Shown piece by piece: positions 44,625-53,689 of a stretch of DNA of 64,000 nucleotides (its first letter is position 1; each line of letters starts with the position of its first letter). The notes below the pieces were generated by a model. It did not search any database. It saw only the letters and a program-made list of their open reading frames with translations, and was not told the origin of the DNA. Both the position numbers and the translations under genes were made by a program. The stretch comes from Streptomyces sp. XY006. GTDB lineage: Bacteria; Actinomycetota; Actinomycetes; Streptomycetales; Streptomycetaceae. Where the stretch lies: assembly GCF_002237655.1 (NCBI RefSeq), contig NZ_NOKT01000002.1, positions 1 through 64,000 on the forward strand, given 5' to 3'.

Positions 44625-46750
44625 TCCGCTTCGAGCAGCTGTCCGACACGGCCCAGCAGGTGCTGCGCACCGCGGCCGTCGCCGGGCGCCGCGTCGAGCA
44701 CGACCTGCTGCGCGAGGCGGTCGGGCTGCCGGAGGAGGAGCTGGAGTCGGCGCTGCGCGAGGCGGTGGGGCGGCAGTTGCTGGTCGCCGGTGACGGCGAC
44801 ACGTACTCCTTCCGGCACGCGCTGGCCCGCGAGGCCGTCTACGCCGATCTGCTGCCCGGCGAACGCGCCCGGCTGCACGGCGCGTTCGCGCGGCTGCTCG
44901 CCGGGCGCGGCCACCGCGCCGAGAGCGCCGCCGAGCGGGCCCACCACTACCGGGAGAGCCACGACCTCGCCGAGGCGCTGGCCGCCTCGCTGGAGGCCGC
45001 CGACCACGCCCAGCGGGTGGGGGCGCCCGCCGAGGAGCACCGGCATCTCGAAGCGGCCCTCGACGTGTGGTCGGCGGTGGCGGCCGAGGACCGGCCCTCC
45101 GGGGCGGGCACCGACCGGGTGACGCTGACGCTGCGCGCCTCGGCGGCGGCCGCGCACGCCGGGGAGCTGCACCGCGCGGTCTCGCTGACCCGGTCGGCGC
45201 TGACCCAGCTGGGCCAGGACGCCGACTCCGAGCTCGCCGCCCGGGTCCGCTACACCCTCGCCGGGAACCTGCTGAGCGTGGACAGCCTGACCGCGGCGTT
45301 CGCCTACAGCAGCGAGGCGCTGGCGATGATCCCCGAGGAGCCGCCGTCGCGCACCTGGGTGTGGGCGGCGGCCACGCACGCCATGGCCGCGCGTCACATC
45401 GGGGAGAACGACACGGCGCTGCGGGTCGCCCGGCGGGCGCTGAGCGTGGCGGAGAAGCTGCGGGTGACGGACGCCCAGGCCGATCTGCTGATCTCCCTGG
45501 CCGTCTTCGACGCGGGCGGGCGGCGCGACCCCGGGGGCCGCGAGCAGTTGCTGCGGGCCCGGGAGCTGGCCCGCGGTTCCGGCAACGCGGCGGTGGAGCT
45601 GCGGGCCCTGTTCAACCTGGCGATGGGCTGCTACGAGTCGGGGGCGCTGGCGGAGTGCGTGCCCTGGCTGACCGAAGGGCTGGACCGGGCCCGGCGGGCC
45701 GGGCTGCTGTCGTCGCCGTACCCGCTGGAGATGCGGTACCTGCGGCTGCTGGTGCTGCAGGTGCTGGGCCGCTGGGACGAGTGCGTGGAGGCGGCCGCGG
45801 CCGACGCGGAGGTGCTGCCCGCGGCCGGCGGGTACACCGTCGGTCCCGCGCTGTACGTGGCGCTGGCGCGCGGTGACCGCACGGCGGAGCAGCGGGCGCG
45901 TGCCCTGCTGGAAGGGCCCTTCGACTGGATGGCGACTTTGGTGGCGGGGATCGTCCTCACGGACGCGGCGGCGCAGCGGCGTGATCCCGAGGAGGCGGTG
46001 CGCTGGATGCGCTCCACGGTCGCGGCCCTCACCGACGAGGCGGGCACCCGCCCCGATGTGGCGGTCCGGCTCGCCGCCCTGGCGCTGTCGGCGGTGGCCG
46101 ACGCGGCCGTCGAGGCGCGGCTCGCGGGCGACGAGTCCGGTGCCCGCCGCTGGACGGACACGGCGGCCGAACTGGTGGAGCTGGCCCGGGACGTCGCCCT
46201 GCGCGGCGAGGACGGCACCCCCCAGGGCCCGGAGGGCACGGCGTGGCTCGCCCGTGCCGAGGCCGAGGGGATCCGGGCCGTCTCGGGTCCGGACGCTGCG
46301 GCCTGGGCCCGTGCGGTGGAAGCCTTCGGCTACGGCGACGTCTACGAGCGCACGCGCTGCCGGCTGCGCCACGCCGAGGCCCTGGTGGCGGCCGGGCGCC
46401 GCGAGGAGGCGGTGGCCGAGGCCCGTCTCGTGCGGGAGACGGCCGACCGGCTCGCGGCGGCGCCGCTGCGCGAGCGGGTGGACGCCCTGGTCCGGGGCGC
46501 CCGGCCGGCCGACGCCCCGCCCGCCGGCGACCGGGCCGGTGCGCTCACCGCGCGCGAGCAGGACGTGCTGCGGCTGCTCGCGCTCGGCCGCAGCAACCGG
46601 CAGATCGGCGAGGAGCTGTTCATCAGCGGCAAGACGGCGAGCGTCCACGTCTCCAACATCCTCGCCAAGCTGGGCGCGTCCAGCCGCGGCGAGGCGGTGG
46701 CGATCGCCTACCGCGAGGGCCTGATCGCCCCGGAGCCGTCGGCCCCCTGA
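44594..46750 (+). CDS. C-terminal fragment: helical repeat and LuxR helix-turn-helix part
   Basis: This frame begins at GTG within the G run and gives 718 residues: winged-helix/arm region, long tetratricopeptide-like helical region and a terminal LuxR DNA-binding domain (LFISGKTASVHVSNILAKL). GTG lies in the middle of the ATPase module, so an independent start is less likely than a broken gene, though it cannot be excluded. Confidence 0.65.
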   Translation: MPSGLADVLLIRFEQLSDTAQQVLRTAAVAGRRVEHDLLREAVGLPEEELESALREAVGRQLLVAGDGDTYSFRHALAREAVYADLLPGERARLHGAFARLLAGRGHRAESAAERAHHYRESHDLAEALAASLEAADHAQRVGAPAEEHRHLEAALDVWSAVAAEDRPSGAGTDRVTLTLRASAAAAHAGELHRAVSLTRSALTQLGQDADSELAARVRYTLAGNLLSVDSLTAAFAYSSEALAMIPEEPPSRTWVWAAATHAMAARHIGENDTALRVARRALSVAEKLRVTDAQADLLISLAVFDAGGRRDPGGREQLLRARELARGSGNAAVELRALFNLAMGCYESGALAECVPWLTEGLDRARRAGLLSSPYPLEMRYLRLLVLQVLGRWDECVEAAAADAEVLPAAGGYTVGPALYVALARGDRTAEQRARALLEGPFDWMATLVAGIVLTDAAAQRRDPEEAVRWMRSTVAALTDEAGTRPDVAVRLAALALSAVADAAVEARLAGDESGARRWTDTAAELVELARDVALRGEDGTPQGPEGTAWLARAEAEGIRAVSGPDAAAWARAVEAFGYGDVYERTRCRLRHAEALVAAGRREEAVAEARLVRETADRLAAAPLRERVDALVRGARPADAPPAGDRAGALTAREQDVLRLLALGRSNRQIGEELFISGKTASVHVSNILAKLGASSRGEAVAIAYREGLIAPEPSAP

Positions 46751-46817
46751 GGACCGCCCGGTCTGCCCGGCCCGCCCGGGGCCCGACGGGGCGCACCCGG
46801 TCGCGTATCCCCGGCCC

Positions 46818-48050
46818 TCACCAGCCGCTCCCGCAGTCCAGGCTCCTGAGATCGACGGCGTCGCCCATCGCCTGCATCCCCTTGTCGTTGGGGTGCACAT
46901 GGTCGCCGCCGTCGAACGCCGGCAGGAGCCGCTCGTGGTCGTAGGGGCTGCGCAGGACGCGGTCGAAGTCGGCGACGGCGTCGAACGTGCCGCCGCCGCG
47001 GACGAAGGCGTTGACCTCGCGCCGCACCGCTTCGCCTTCGGGGTCCCACTCCGGCCAGCCCTTGTAGGGGGCGATCGTGGCACCGACGACGCACTTCCCG
47101 GCCGCGTGCGCCCGCTCGGCCAGGGTCTTGTACCCTGCGACGAGTTCGCCGGCCGTGGGCGCCGGTTCGCCCTTGAGGTCGTTCACGCCCTGGAACAGGA
47201 AGACCGTGCGCACACCCGGCAGCGACAGCACGTCCCGGCTCAGGCGGTTCAGGGCGCTCTGCCCGGGGCCGTCGGTGAGGACCCGGTTGCCGCTGAGCCC
47301 TTCGTTGGCCACGCCCTTGACGGCGGCTGCGGGGTCCTTCCCCAGGCGGCGGGCGAGATAGTCGGGCCAGCGGCGGTCGGTGTCGGTGGTGGAGTGCCAG
47401 CCGTCGGTGATGGAGTCGCCGAGGACGGCCACGGCACCGGTCTTCCCGCGCGGGCGCACGGTGACGGCGTCGAGGTAGAACCAGGAGCCGGTGCGCTGGG
47501 TCCAGTGCGTCGCGCTCTCCTCGGCGCTGTGCTCGCCGTCGCTGGTGTACGAGGTCTGCATCGCCATCCAGTGCCCGGTGAGCGGGCCGCCCGCGCGGGC
47601 CACGTGGAAGCTGACGGCGAGCGTGCTCGCGGCGGGCACGTGCCCGGGCAGCGGGTCGCTGTAGACGATGCCGCCGGGCGGGACGGTGACGGTGCACGCG
47701 CCGTCGAAGGTCAGGCGCCGGTTGCTGCCGGGGACGAGGGCGGCCCCGTCCCGTCGCAGTCCGGCGTGGACGTCCTCGAACGTCACGGGCCGGTCGCCGA
47801 AGGCGTTGGACAGCCGCACCCGCAGGCCGCCGCCACCGACGCTGGTGTGCACCATCAGCCGGTAGCTGCGGCCTTCGACGGCCTCGCCGACGCGGTCGGC
47901 GGTGGTGGCCCAGGTGACCACGCCGTACTCCGGGCCCGTCGGCGGGTCGGGCAGGCCGCCGGGGGGCGTCCCGGTCCCGCAGCCGAGCGCGACGCAGCAG
48001 GACAGGGCGGCCAGGGCGGCACGGCGGCGAGGGCGTGCGGTGCGGGGCAT
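46818..48050 (-). CDS. secreted SGNH/GDSL hydrolase, probable lipoprotein
   Basis: The 410-residue protein has an N-terminal signal (RPRRRAALAALSCCVALGC) with a lipobox-like VALGC, a beta-sandwich region and a C-terminal SGNH hydrolase: GDSITDG (Ser nucleophile), GLSGNRVL, LFQGVNDLKG and DHVHPNDKG (Asp/His). Such esterases remove acyl groups from glycans. It is the last gene of the ROK-GH27-GH95-SGNH operon. AAGGAG precedes the ATG by about 7 bases. Fits the operon as a deacetylase of fucosylated or galactosylated glycans. Confidence 0.85.
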   Translation of the reverse strand: MPRTARPRRRAALAALSCCVALGCGTGTPPGGLPDPPTGPEYGVVTWATTADRVGEAVEGRSYRLMVHTSVGGGGLRVRLSNAFGDRPVTFEDVHAGLRRDGAALVPGSNRRLTFDGACTVTVPPGGIVYSDPLPGHVPAASTLAVSFHVARAGGPLTGHWMAMQTSYTSDGEHSAEESATHWTQRTGSWFYLDAVTVRPRGKTGAVAVLGDSITDGWHSTTDTDRRWPDYLARRLGKDPAAAVKGVANEGLSGNRVLTDGPGQSALNRLSRDVLSLPGVRTVFLFQGVNDLKGEPAPTAGELVAGYKTLAERAHAAGKCVVGATIAPYKGWPEWDPEGEAVRREVNAFVRGGGTFDAVADFDRVLRSPYDHERLLPAFDGGDHVHPNDKGMQAMGDAVDLRSLDCGSGW

Positions 48051-48088
48051 CGGCGCTCCTTCGGCCGGTCGGGCGGGTACGGGGGGTG

Positions 48089-50440
48089 TCACGGCGCGAG
48101 GTCCCGCAGCGTCACGGAGCCGCCGGGCGCGAGGCGGATCCCGCGGGTCGTCCCGGCGTACGAGACGGTGGTGGCGCGGCCTCCGACGCTGCGCACGGTG
48201 GCCTCGACAGGCCGGCCGTGCCGCCAGCTCAGGTCGAGGACGAAGCCGCCCCGCACGCCGGCTCCCCGGACGCTGCCCCGGTCCGCCCAGGCCCCGGGGA
48301 GGGCGGGCAGCAGTTCCACGTGTCCCGGCCGCGACTGCACCAGCATTTCGATCATGGCGGTGGGAGTACCCAGATTGGCGTCGATCTGAAAGATGCCGCG
48401 GCCGCGTTCCACTTCGTAGATGTCGAACAGGTTGAAGGCGGTGCCGTTGGTGCCGCCGGTCGAGGGGCGGAGGTTGTTCCCGAGGAGCTGGTAGGCCTTG
48501 CCGGCGTCCTTCAGCCGGGCCCAGCAGGCGCCGCGCCAGGCGTTGGCCCAGCCGAAGCTGTTCATGCCGCGCGCGGCGAGCAGGGCGGTGGCGCCGTCGA
48601 GCACGTCCCGGGGGGTGGAGCCGTCGGGGCGGATGCGGTCGCCGGGGAAGAGCCCTACGAGGGGCGAGAGATGGCGGTGGGTGGTCTCGCCGAGGTCGTC
48701 CGGGGACATCCACTCCTGCAGCCGGCCGGTCTTCGGGCTGACCCGGGGCAGGTACAGGCGCTCGCGCAGGCCCGCGATCGTCTCGGCGTAGCCGGTGTCG
48801 CGCCGGAGTTCGGCCGCGGCGGTGCCGTACTGCCCGAACAGCGCCCACACCAGTTCCTGGGCGTAGGTGATGCCCTTGGCGTCGAGCGGCCCGTGCTCGG
48901 GTGACCAGTCGCTGTCGGCGATCAGCACCTCGCGCGTCTCGCCGGGCGGGGTCGTGGTGAGCAGCCGGGCCTCCCAGAACTCGCAGGCGCCCTTGAGCAG
49001 CGGGTAGATCCGCTCCAGGTAGGCGCGCGAGGGCCGGTACTCGTAGTGCTCCCACAGGGTGGCGCACAGCCAGGCGTTGCCGGCCGGGTGCCACCACCAG
49101 CCGTTCCCGCCGTGCGGGTTGGTGGAGATGGCGACGGTCCATCCGGCGTTCTTCCCGGTGGAGTTGCGGTACCGGTTGCGGGGGTCGTCGAACAGCCGGC
49201 GCGTGAGGTCGGCCCAGGACGGGAGCTGGGCGAGGCAGTAGTCGGTGAGCGCGTCGAAGCACTGCGGCAGACCGGCCCGGTCGGCGAGCCAGTAGTTCAT
49301 CTGGAGGTTGATGTCGGTGTGGTAGTCGCCCATCCAGTCCGGGTCGTTGCCGTCGAGCCACAGCCCCTGCAGGCCCAGCGGGAGGCTGCCGCGGGAGCCC
49401 GCGAGGGTGAGGTACCGGCCGAACTGGAGGTAGGCCGCCTCCAGTTCGGGATCGGGGGCGCCGTCGCGGGCGCGGGCCCGGATCCGCTCCCAGGTGTCCA
49501 GGGAGCGCTGCCCATCGGTCGAGGCGCCGAGGGTGAGGTCGAACTGCTCGAAGAGGTCCAGGTGGTCGGCGACGTGGGTGCGCAGCAGGGTGGCGGCCAA
49601 GTGCCCGGCCGCGGCCCGGACCTTGGTCCGGGCGAGGTGTGCGGGGTCGAGGGACGGGTCGCGGTACCGGGTCGCCGCGTCGGGCTTGTAGTTGGTGCCG
49701 CCGCTGACCACGACCGTCAGGTCGCGGCAGTCGGTGAACGCGATCCGGGTGCCGTCGACGCGGACCCGGCCGCCGCTGCCGTGGGCCGTCACGGCGGCCC
49801 CGTAGCGCAGCCCGCCGGGGAAGGCCGCGCCGAAGGAGACGCCCTCGCCCTCCCCGTGGGTACCCTCCAGGACGACGGTGCCGGTGTGACGGCCGCCCCC
49901 GCTCTGTGAGAAGTGCAGGACGATGACGTCGTCGGGGCGGCTGGCGAAGATCTGCCGGCGGTACGTCACCCCGGAGCGCGTGTACGAACAGCTCACCACG
50001 CCCCGGGCGAGGTCGAGGGTGCGCCGGTAGTCCGAGACGGCTGACAGGTCGTGGCCGGACAGCTCGACGGTGAGGCGGGCGAGCAGGGTGAAGGAGCCGA
50101 AGTCGTCGCGGCCGTAGGGGAACTGGCCGTCGGCGTCGAGGGTGTCGTTGAGGCCGCCGGTCCACATCGTGGCGTCGGTGATCAGCAGGAGTTCACGGCC
50201 GGGGTCGTTGCCCGCGAGCGCGCCGAGGCGGCCGTTGCCGACGGGCAGGCCCTGTTCGATCATCGACGTGCCGTCGGCGGGTGCCCGCCACCACAGGGTG
50301 TGGCGGGTGTCGCCGGCGGGGACGGCGGACGCGGCGGGGCGCCGGGGTGCGGCGGTCGCGGTGCAGGCGGGCAGGGCGGCCAGGGCACCGGTCGCCGCGG
50401 CCAGGCCGAGCAGGCTGCGTCTGGGCGGGTTGCTGTCCAT
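48089..50440 (-). CDS. GH95 family glycoside hydrolase (alpha-L-fucosidase or alpha-L-galactosidase type)
   Basis: The 783-residue protein has a Tat-type lipoprotein signal (PPRRSLLGLAAATGALAALPAC: twin Arg, lipobox LPAC, here summarised) and a GH95 fold: LWWRAPADGTSMIEQGLPVG near the mature N-terminus, TDINLQMNYWLADRAG, SDWSPEHG and WANAWRGACWARLKDA. GH95 enzymes remove terminal alpha-1,2-fucose or alpha-galactose by inversion. Specificity is not visible from sequence. The ATG follows CGGAGG by about 8 bases. It is 19 bases downstream of the GH27 gene. Confidence 0.88.
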   Translation of the reverse strand: MDSNPPRRSLLGLAAATGALAALPACTATAAPRRPAASAVPAGDTRHTLWWRAPADGTSMIEQGLPVGNGRLGALAGNDPGRELLLITDATMWTGGLNDTLDADGQFPYGRDDFGSFTLLARLTVELSGHDLSAVSDYRRTLDLARGVVSCSYTRSGVTYRRQIFASRPDDVIVLHFSQSGGGRHTGTVVLEGTHGEGEGVSFGAAFPGGLRYGAAVTAHGSGGRVRVDGTRIAFTDCRDLTVVVSGGTNYKPDAATRYRDPSLDPAHLARTKVRAAAGHLAATLLRTHVADHLDLFEQFDLTLGASTDGQRSLDTWERIRARARDGAPDPELEAAYLQFGRYLTLAGSRGSLPLGLQGLWLDGNDPDWMGDYHTDINLQMNYWLADRAGLPQCFDALTDYCLAQLPSWADLTRRLFDDPRNRYRNSTGKNAGWTVAISTNPHGGNGWWWHPAGNAWLCATLWEHYEYRPSRAYLERIYPLLKGACEFWEARLLTTTPPGETREVLIADSDWSPEHGPLDAKGITYAQELVWALFGQYGTAAAELRRDTGYAETIAGLRERLYLPRVSPKTGRLQEWMSPDDLGETTHRHLSPLVGLFPGDRIRPDGSTPRDVLDGATALLAARGMNSFGWANAWRGACWARLKDAGKAYQLLGNNLRPSTGGTNGTAFNLFDIYEVERGRGIFQIDANLGTPTAMIEMLVQSRPGHVELLPALPGAWADRGSVRGAGVRGGFVLDLSWRHGRPVEATVRSVGGRATTVSYAGTTRGIRLAPGGSVTLRDLAP

Positions 50441-50459
50441 GGGGGTGCCTCCGTTGCGG

Positions 50460-52316
50460 TCAGGACGAGGTCGGTACGTCGATCCGGTCGATGTCCGGTG
50501 CGTAGCCGGAGCCGCTGTCGAAGGTGATCGTGTTGGCACCGGCCCTGAGCGTCACGGGGACGCTGACGGTCTCGGCGGTCCCCCAGTCGCCCGTGGAGGG
50601 GAACCTGTGGGAGGTGGCGCCGCCGCCGTTCGCGGAGACCTCGACCGCGCGGGGGTCGCCGCTGACGTAGGCGACCTTCACCTGGTAGGTGCCGGGCCGG
50701 TCCACGACGACCTTGTGGAAGGTGAGCTTGCCGCCGAGGTAGAGGTTGCCGACCTTGCGCCCGCCGGAGCAGGCGGAGCAGTCGGCGGGCGAGGCGTTGC
50801 CGGAGAGGGTGTTGGCGGCGGACTCGGCCTCGTGGCCGGTGGTGGTGAGGGCGGCGCCGCGCGGGGTGACGGTGAACAGACGGGAGCCGTGGGCGGGCAG
50901 GGCCTGGGTGATTCGGTCCGTGTGGGTGCCGAGGTTCTCGTGGTTCCACAGGTCGCGTACCGCCGCCTTGCCGGTCAGGCCGAGCAAGGCCCAGTGGGCG
51001 GTGACGGCGGCGGGCCGGTCGGCGAGGTTGAACAGGGCGACGGTCCGGCTGCCGTCGGGGTTCCTCGACGCCCACACCTGCTGCGGGTCGGACGGGGTGA
51101 CCGGACGCGCGGGCGGGGCGGCGCCCTGGTTGACGGCGATGACCTCGCGGTTGGTCAGCAGGGACAGGCCGTACGCGTCGAGCCGGGTGAGGTCGTCGCC
51201 GGTGTACAGGGGCGACTTGGCGATGGCCCACAGGGTGGCGTAGCTCTGCCGCTCGGCCTTGGTGAGGCCGTCCATCCCGCCGTTGCCCACGTCGAGGGAG
51301 TCGAGGTCGTTCCAGCCGCCCGGTCCGGCGTGCCGGGTCCAGCCGGGGGCGTCGTCCCAGCGGTCGTCGACGGAGTTCTCCCAGCTGACGAGGGTGTTGC
51401 AGTAGCACTCGACGTCGGTGTCGATGCGCCAGCCCTGGGAGTGCTTGCGCCAGTCGGCGACCCGGCCGATGTCCAGGGACCAGGACAGTTCCAGGTGGAT
51501 GGGGCGGCCGGTGGCGGCGATGGCCTTGTTCCAGGCGGCCACGTCGGCAACGTTGTCGTAACGGTCGCCGCTCTTCCCGGAGCCGGGTCCGACGCCGTCG
51601 AGCTTGAGGAAGTCGTAGCCCCAGTCGGCGAACATCCTCGCCTGGGAGTCGACGTACTTCTGCGCGCAAGGGTCGGAGAAGTCCAGCTTGTAGGCGCTGT
51701 CCCAGCCGTTGGTGGTGCGCAGGTCGCCGTACACGATGTCGGCGGTGGTGCAGCCCTCGGCGTCCAGGATGGGGACCTTGCCGTCGCCGTAGGCCTCCTT
51801 CTCCAGGCCGACGGGCAGGTAGATGCCGGCCTTGAGGCCCCTGGCGTGGACGTGGTCGGCGACCGCCTTCATGCCGCGCGGGAAGCGGACCGGGTCGGCC
51901 TGCTGGCGGCCGTGGCGGTCGAAGCCGGGCTTCCAGGCCTTGTCGCGCCACCAGCCGGCGTCGATGTTGACGTATTCGTAGCCGTACCTCTTCAGCCGGG
52001 CGGCCAGGGCGTCGGCCTGCTTCAGGACGTTGGCCTCGGTGAGCCAGCTGTAGCCGCCGTCGGGGTTGAGCCCCGGGTACTTGGAGGACTGCATGCTCCA
52101 GCTGGACCAGCCCATGTAGGGCTTGGCGGCGAGGGGCGCGGCGGGGGCGGTGCCGGCCGTCGCGGGCCGGGCGGCGGCGGTTCCTGCCGTCGCGGACCGG
52201 TCGGTGCCGGCCCCGGCGGGTCCGGGCAGGGCGGTGACGGCGCCCGCGGCGAGGGCCAGGACCGCGAGGACTCTGAGGGCGCGTGCGGGCAGGGCGGAGT
52301 ACGAGGATGACCGCAT
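50460..52316 (-). CDS. secreted GH27 alpha-galactosidase with C-terminal carbohydrate-binding module
   Basis: The 618-residue enzyme has a Sec signal (VLAVLALAAGAVTALPGPAG), the GH27 barrel PYMGWSSWS, nucleophile Asp in FLKLDGVG and acid/base Asp in WNDLDSLDVGNGG. A CBM35/CBM6-like domain (AESAANTLSGNA, VGNLYLGG, HKVVVDRPGTYQVKVAYVSG) is at the C-terminus. It hydrolyses terminal alpha-galactose. The ATG has AGGAGG about 8 bases upstream. Second gene of the operon after the ROK regulator. Confidence 0.92.
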   Translation of the reverse strand: MRSSSYSALPARALRVLAVLALAAGAVTALPGPAGAGTDRSATAGTAAARPATAGTAPAAPLAAKPYMGWSSWSMQSSKYPGLNPDGGYSWLTEANVLKQADALAARLKRYGYEYVNIDAGWWRDKAWKPGFDRHGRQQADPVRFPRGMKAVADHVHARGLKAGIYLPVGLEKEAYGDGKVPILDAEGCTTADIVYGDLRTTNGWDSAYKLDFSDPCAQKYVDSQARMFADWGYDFLKLDGVGPGSGKSGDRYDNVADVAAWNKAIAATGRPIHLELSWSLDIGRVADWRKHSQGWRIDTDVECYCNTLVSWENSVDDRWDDAPGWTRHAGPGGWNDLDSLDVGNGGMDGLTKAERQSYATLWAIAKSPLYTGDDLTRLDAYGLSLLTNREVIAVNQGAAPPARPVTPSDPQQVWASRNPDGSRTVALFNLADRPAAVTAHWALLGLTGKAAVRDLWNHENLGTHTDRITQALPAHGSRLFTVTPRGAALTTTGHEAESAANTLSGNASPADCSACSGGRKVGNLYLGGKLTFHKVVVDRPGTYQVKVAYVSGDPRAVEVSANGGGATSHRFPSTGDWGTAETVSVPVTLRAGANTITFDSGSGYAPDIDRIDVPTSS

Positions 52317-52339
52317 GGGCCGTACCTCCTGGGGTCGGT

Positions 52340-53527
52340 TCAGCGGCCGGGCCGCTGGTCGTCGGCTCGGATGAAGGACTGGATCGCGGTGGCCGCGGCC
52401 CCGCGTGCCCACTGCTCGAAGGGCAGCGGGCGGGTCTGGACGTCGCACCGGGCGGCGGAGCCGAACGCGGCCGCGGCGAAGGCGTCGCGGATCTGCTCGG
52501 CGAACAGGTCGTAGGCGGCGAGACCCTCGCCGGAGATGATCACGCGTTCGGGTCCGAGGAGGTTGGCGACGGTGGCGATGCCGCGGCCGATGGCCTCGCC
52601 CGCCCGGGCGTACACCTCCCGTGCTCCGGCGACGCCCCGGTGGGCCAGCTCCAGGGCGTCCGCGGTGTCGGCCACCGGCAGGCCCGTCGCCTCGCCGACC
52701 TGGCGGACGATCGCCGCGTCGCCCGCGACGGCCTCCACGCAGCCGCGGTTGCCGCAGTGGCAGGGCGGCCCGGCCGGGTCGACGGTGACGTGCCCGATCT
52801 CCCCGGCGACGCCGTGCGCGCCGGCGACGACCCGGCCGTGCACGACGAGGCCGCAGCCGATGCCGGCGCCGACGGTCACGACGGCGAAGTCGGACAGTCC
52901 GGCCCCGGCGCCGAACCACTGCTCGGCGACGGTCAGGGCCCGTACGTCGTTGTCGACGGTGACGGGCAGGCCGGTGGCGGTCGAGGCGAGTTCGGCGAGG
53001 GGCACGTCGCGCCACTCCAGGAACGGCGAGTAGCGCACGGCACCGGCGGCGCGGTCGACGTCCCCGGAGACGGCGAGGCCCAGGCCCAGCACCGCTGCGC
53101 CGAGACCGTGCGCCTCGGTCAGCAGGTCCTGCGTCACGGCGGTGAGGGCCTCCAGCACGGCACGGGGGTCCGGGCCGGACAGGGACACGTGCCGGGAGAC
53201 ACGCATCCGGCAGCACAGGTCGGTGAGCACGCAGATGATCTCGTCGCCGGTGACCTTGGCCCCGATGAAGAGTGCCCGGTCGCCGTTGACCCGCAGGGGG
53301 TTGGCGGGCCGGCCGAGGGCCGGCCGCGTCTCCCCGTCCGTGTCCTCCGTCAGGTAGCCGGCCTCGATCAGCGGGCGGACCGCCTTGGTGACGGCGGCCG
53401 GCGACAGCCCCGCCCGGCGGGCGGCCTCCAGCCGGGTGAGGGGGCCGTGGGACAGCACGGTGGTGAAGACCTGGGACGCGGCCGGGGTGTTCACCGGGAA
53501 CGTCTCGGCACGGTGTGACGAGTGCAT
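52340..53527 (-). CDS. ROK-family transcriptional regulator of the glycan operon
   Basis: The 395-residue regulator has an N-terminal winged helix (LTRLEAARRAGLSPAAVTKAV) and a ROK sugar-binding domain with GxGxG-type VGAGIGCGLVVHG and the zinc signature CHCGNRGCVEAVAG. It probably represses the downstream GH27-GH95-SGNH genes until a sugar binds. Start at ATG 53527 has no clear ribosome site. An AT-rich palindrome upstream (53546-53565) resembles NagC/Mlc-type operators. Confidence 0.9.
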   Translation of the reverse strand: MHSSHRAETFPVNTPAASQVFTTVLSHGPLTRLEAARRAGLSPAAVTKAVRPLIEAGYLTEDTDGETRPALGRPANPLRVNGDRALFIGAKVTGDEIICVLTDLCCRMRVSRHVSLSGPDPRAVLEALTAVTQDLLTEAHGLGAAVLGLGLAVSGDVDRAAGAVRYSPFLEWRDVPLAELASTATGLPVTVDNDVRALTVAEQWFGAGAGLSDFAVVTVGAGIGCGLVVHGRVVAGAHGVAGEIGHVTVDPAGPPCHCGNRGCVEAVAGDAAIVRQVGEATGLPVADTADALELAHRGVAGAREVYARAGEAIGRGIATVANLLGPERVIISGEGLAAYDLFAEQIRDAFAAAAFGSAARCDVQTRPLPFEQWARGAAATAIQSFIRADDQRPGR

Positions 53528-53545
53528 GACCGGAACGTAAGGGGG

Positions 53546-53565
53546 TTATTTTCCGCTGTCAATAA
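53546..53565. promoter_or_regulatory. NagC/Mlc-like operator palindrome
   Basis: TTATT-N10-AATAA lies 18 bases upstream of the ROK gene in an AT-rich stretch that is exceptional for this genome. E. coli ROK repressors Mlc and NagC bind TTATTT-N10-AAATAA-like sites. It is the probable operator for the glycan operon; it also lies upstream of the divergent TerD-CAP gene. Confidence 0.6.
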
Positions 53566-53689
53566 AAGAAGCAGGGATCCGCCGCAACCGGCCGCCGTGC
53601 CCGGGCCGTTGCCCGTGGGGACGGGGAACTCCGCGGCGTCCCGGGCCGTTCCGGACAGGGGCGGCACGACGAGGGCGGCGGGGGGCGTG

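Larger units (their letters stand above)
43818..46750 (+). pseudogene. LuxR-family AAA ATPase regulator, split by a frameshift
   Basis: A full-length protein of about 977 residues (LAL/MalT-like large ATPase of the LuxR family) can be read if one base is added at the G4 run 44591-44594: AELLAATDTGPAG then continues GLADVLLIRFEQLSDTAQ. As sequenced, frame one ends at 44624 and frame two starts before it. Domains in order: Walker A LLAGDAGVGKTRVL, Walker B LLLVLEDLHWADQSS, helical repeats, C-terminal LuxR helix-turn-helix (LTAREQDVLRLLALGRSNRQ). Either a sequencing error in a homopolymer, a recent mutation, or -1 frameshifting. The GTG at 43818 has AAGAAGGT seven bases upstream. Confidence 0.75.

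Noticed and set aside
46818..50165. Extended minus-strand frame of 1115 residues merging the SGNH gene with antisense of GH95
   Set aside because: Only the part from 48050 has a signal peptide, ribosome site and family similarity; the upstream part is GH95 in another frame and gives low-complexity Arg/Pro/His sequence.
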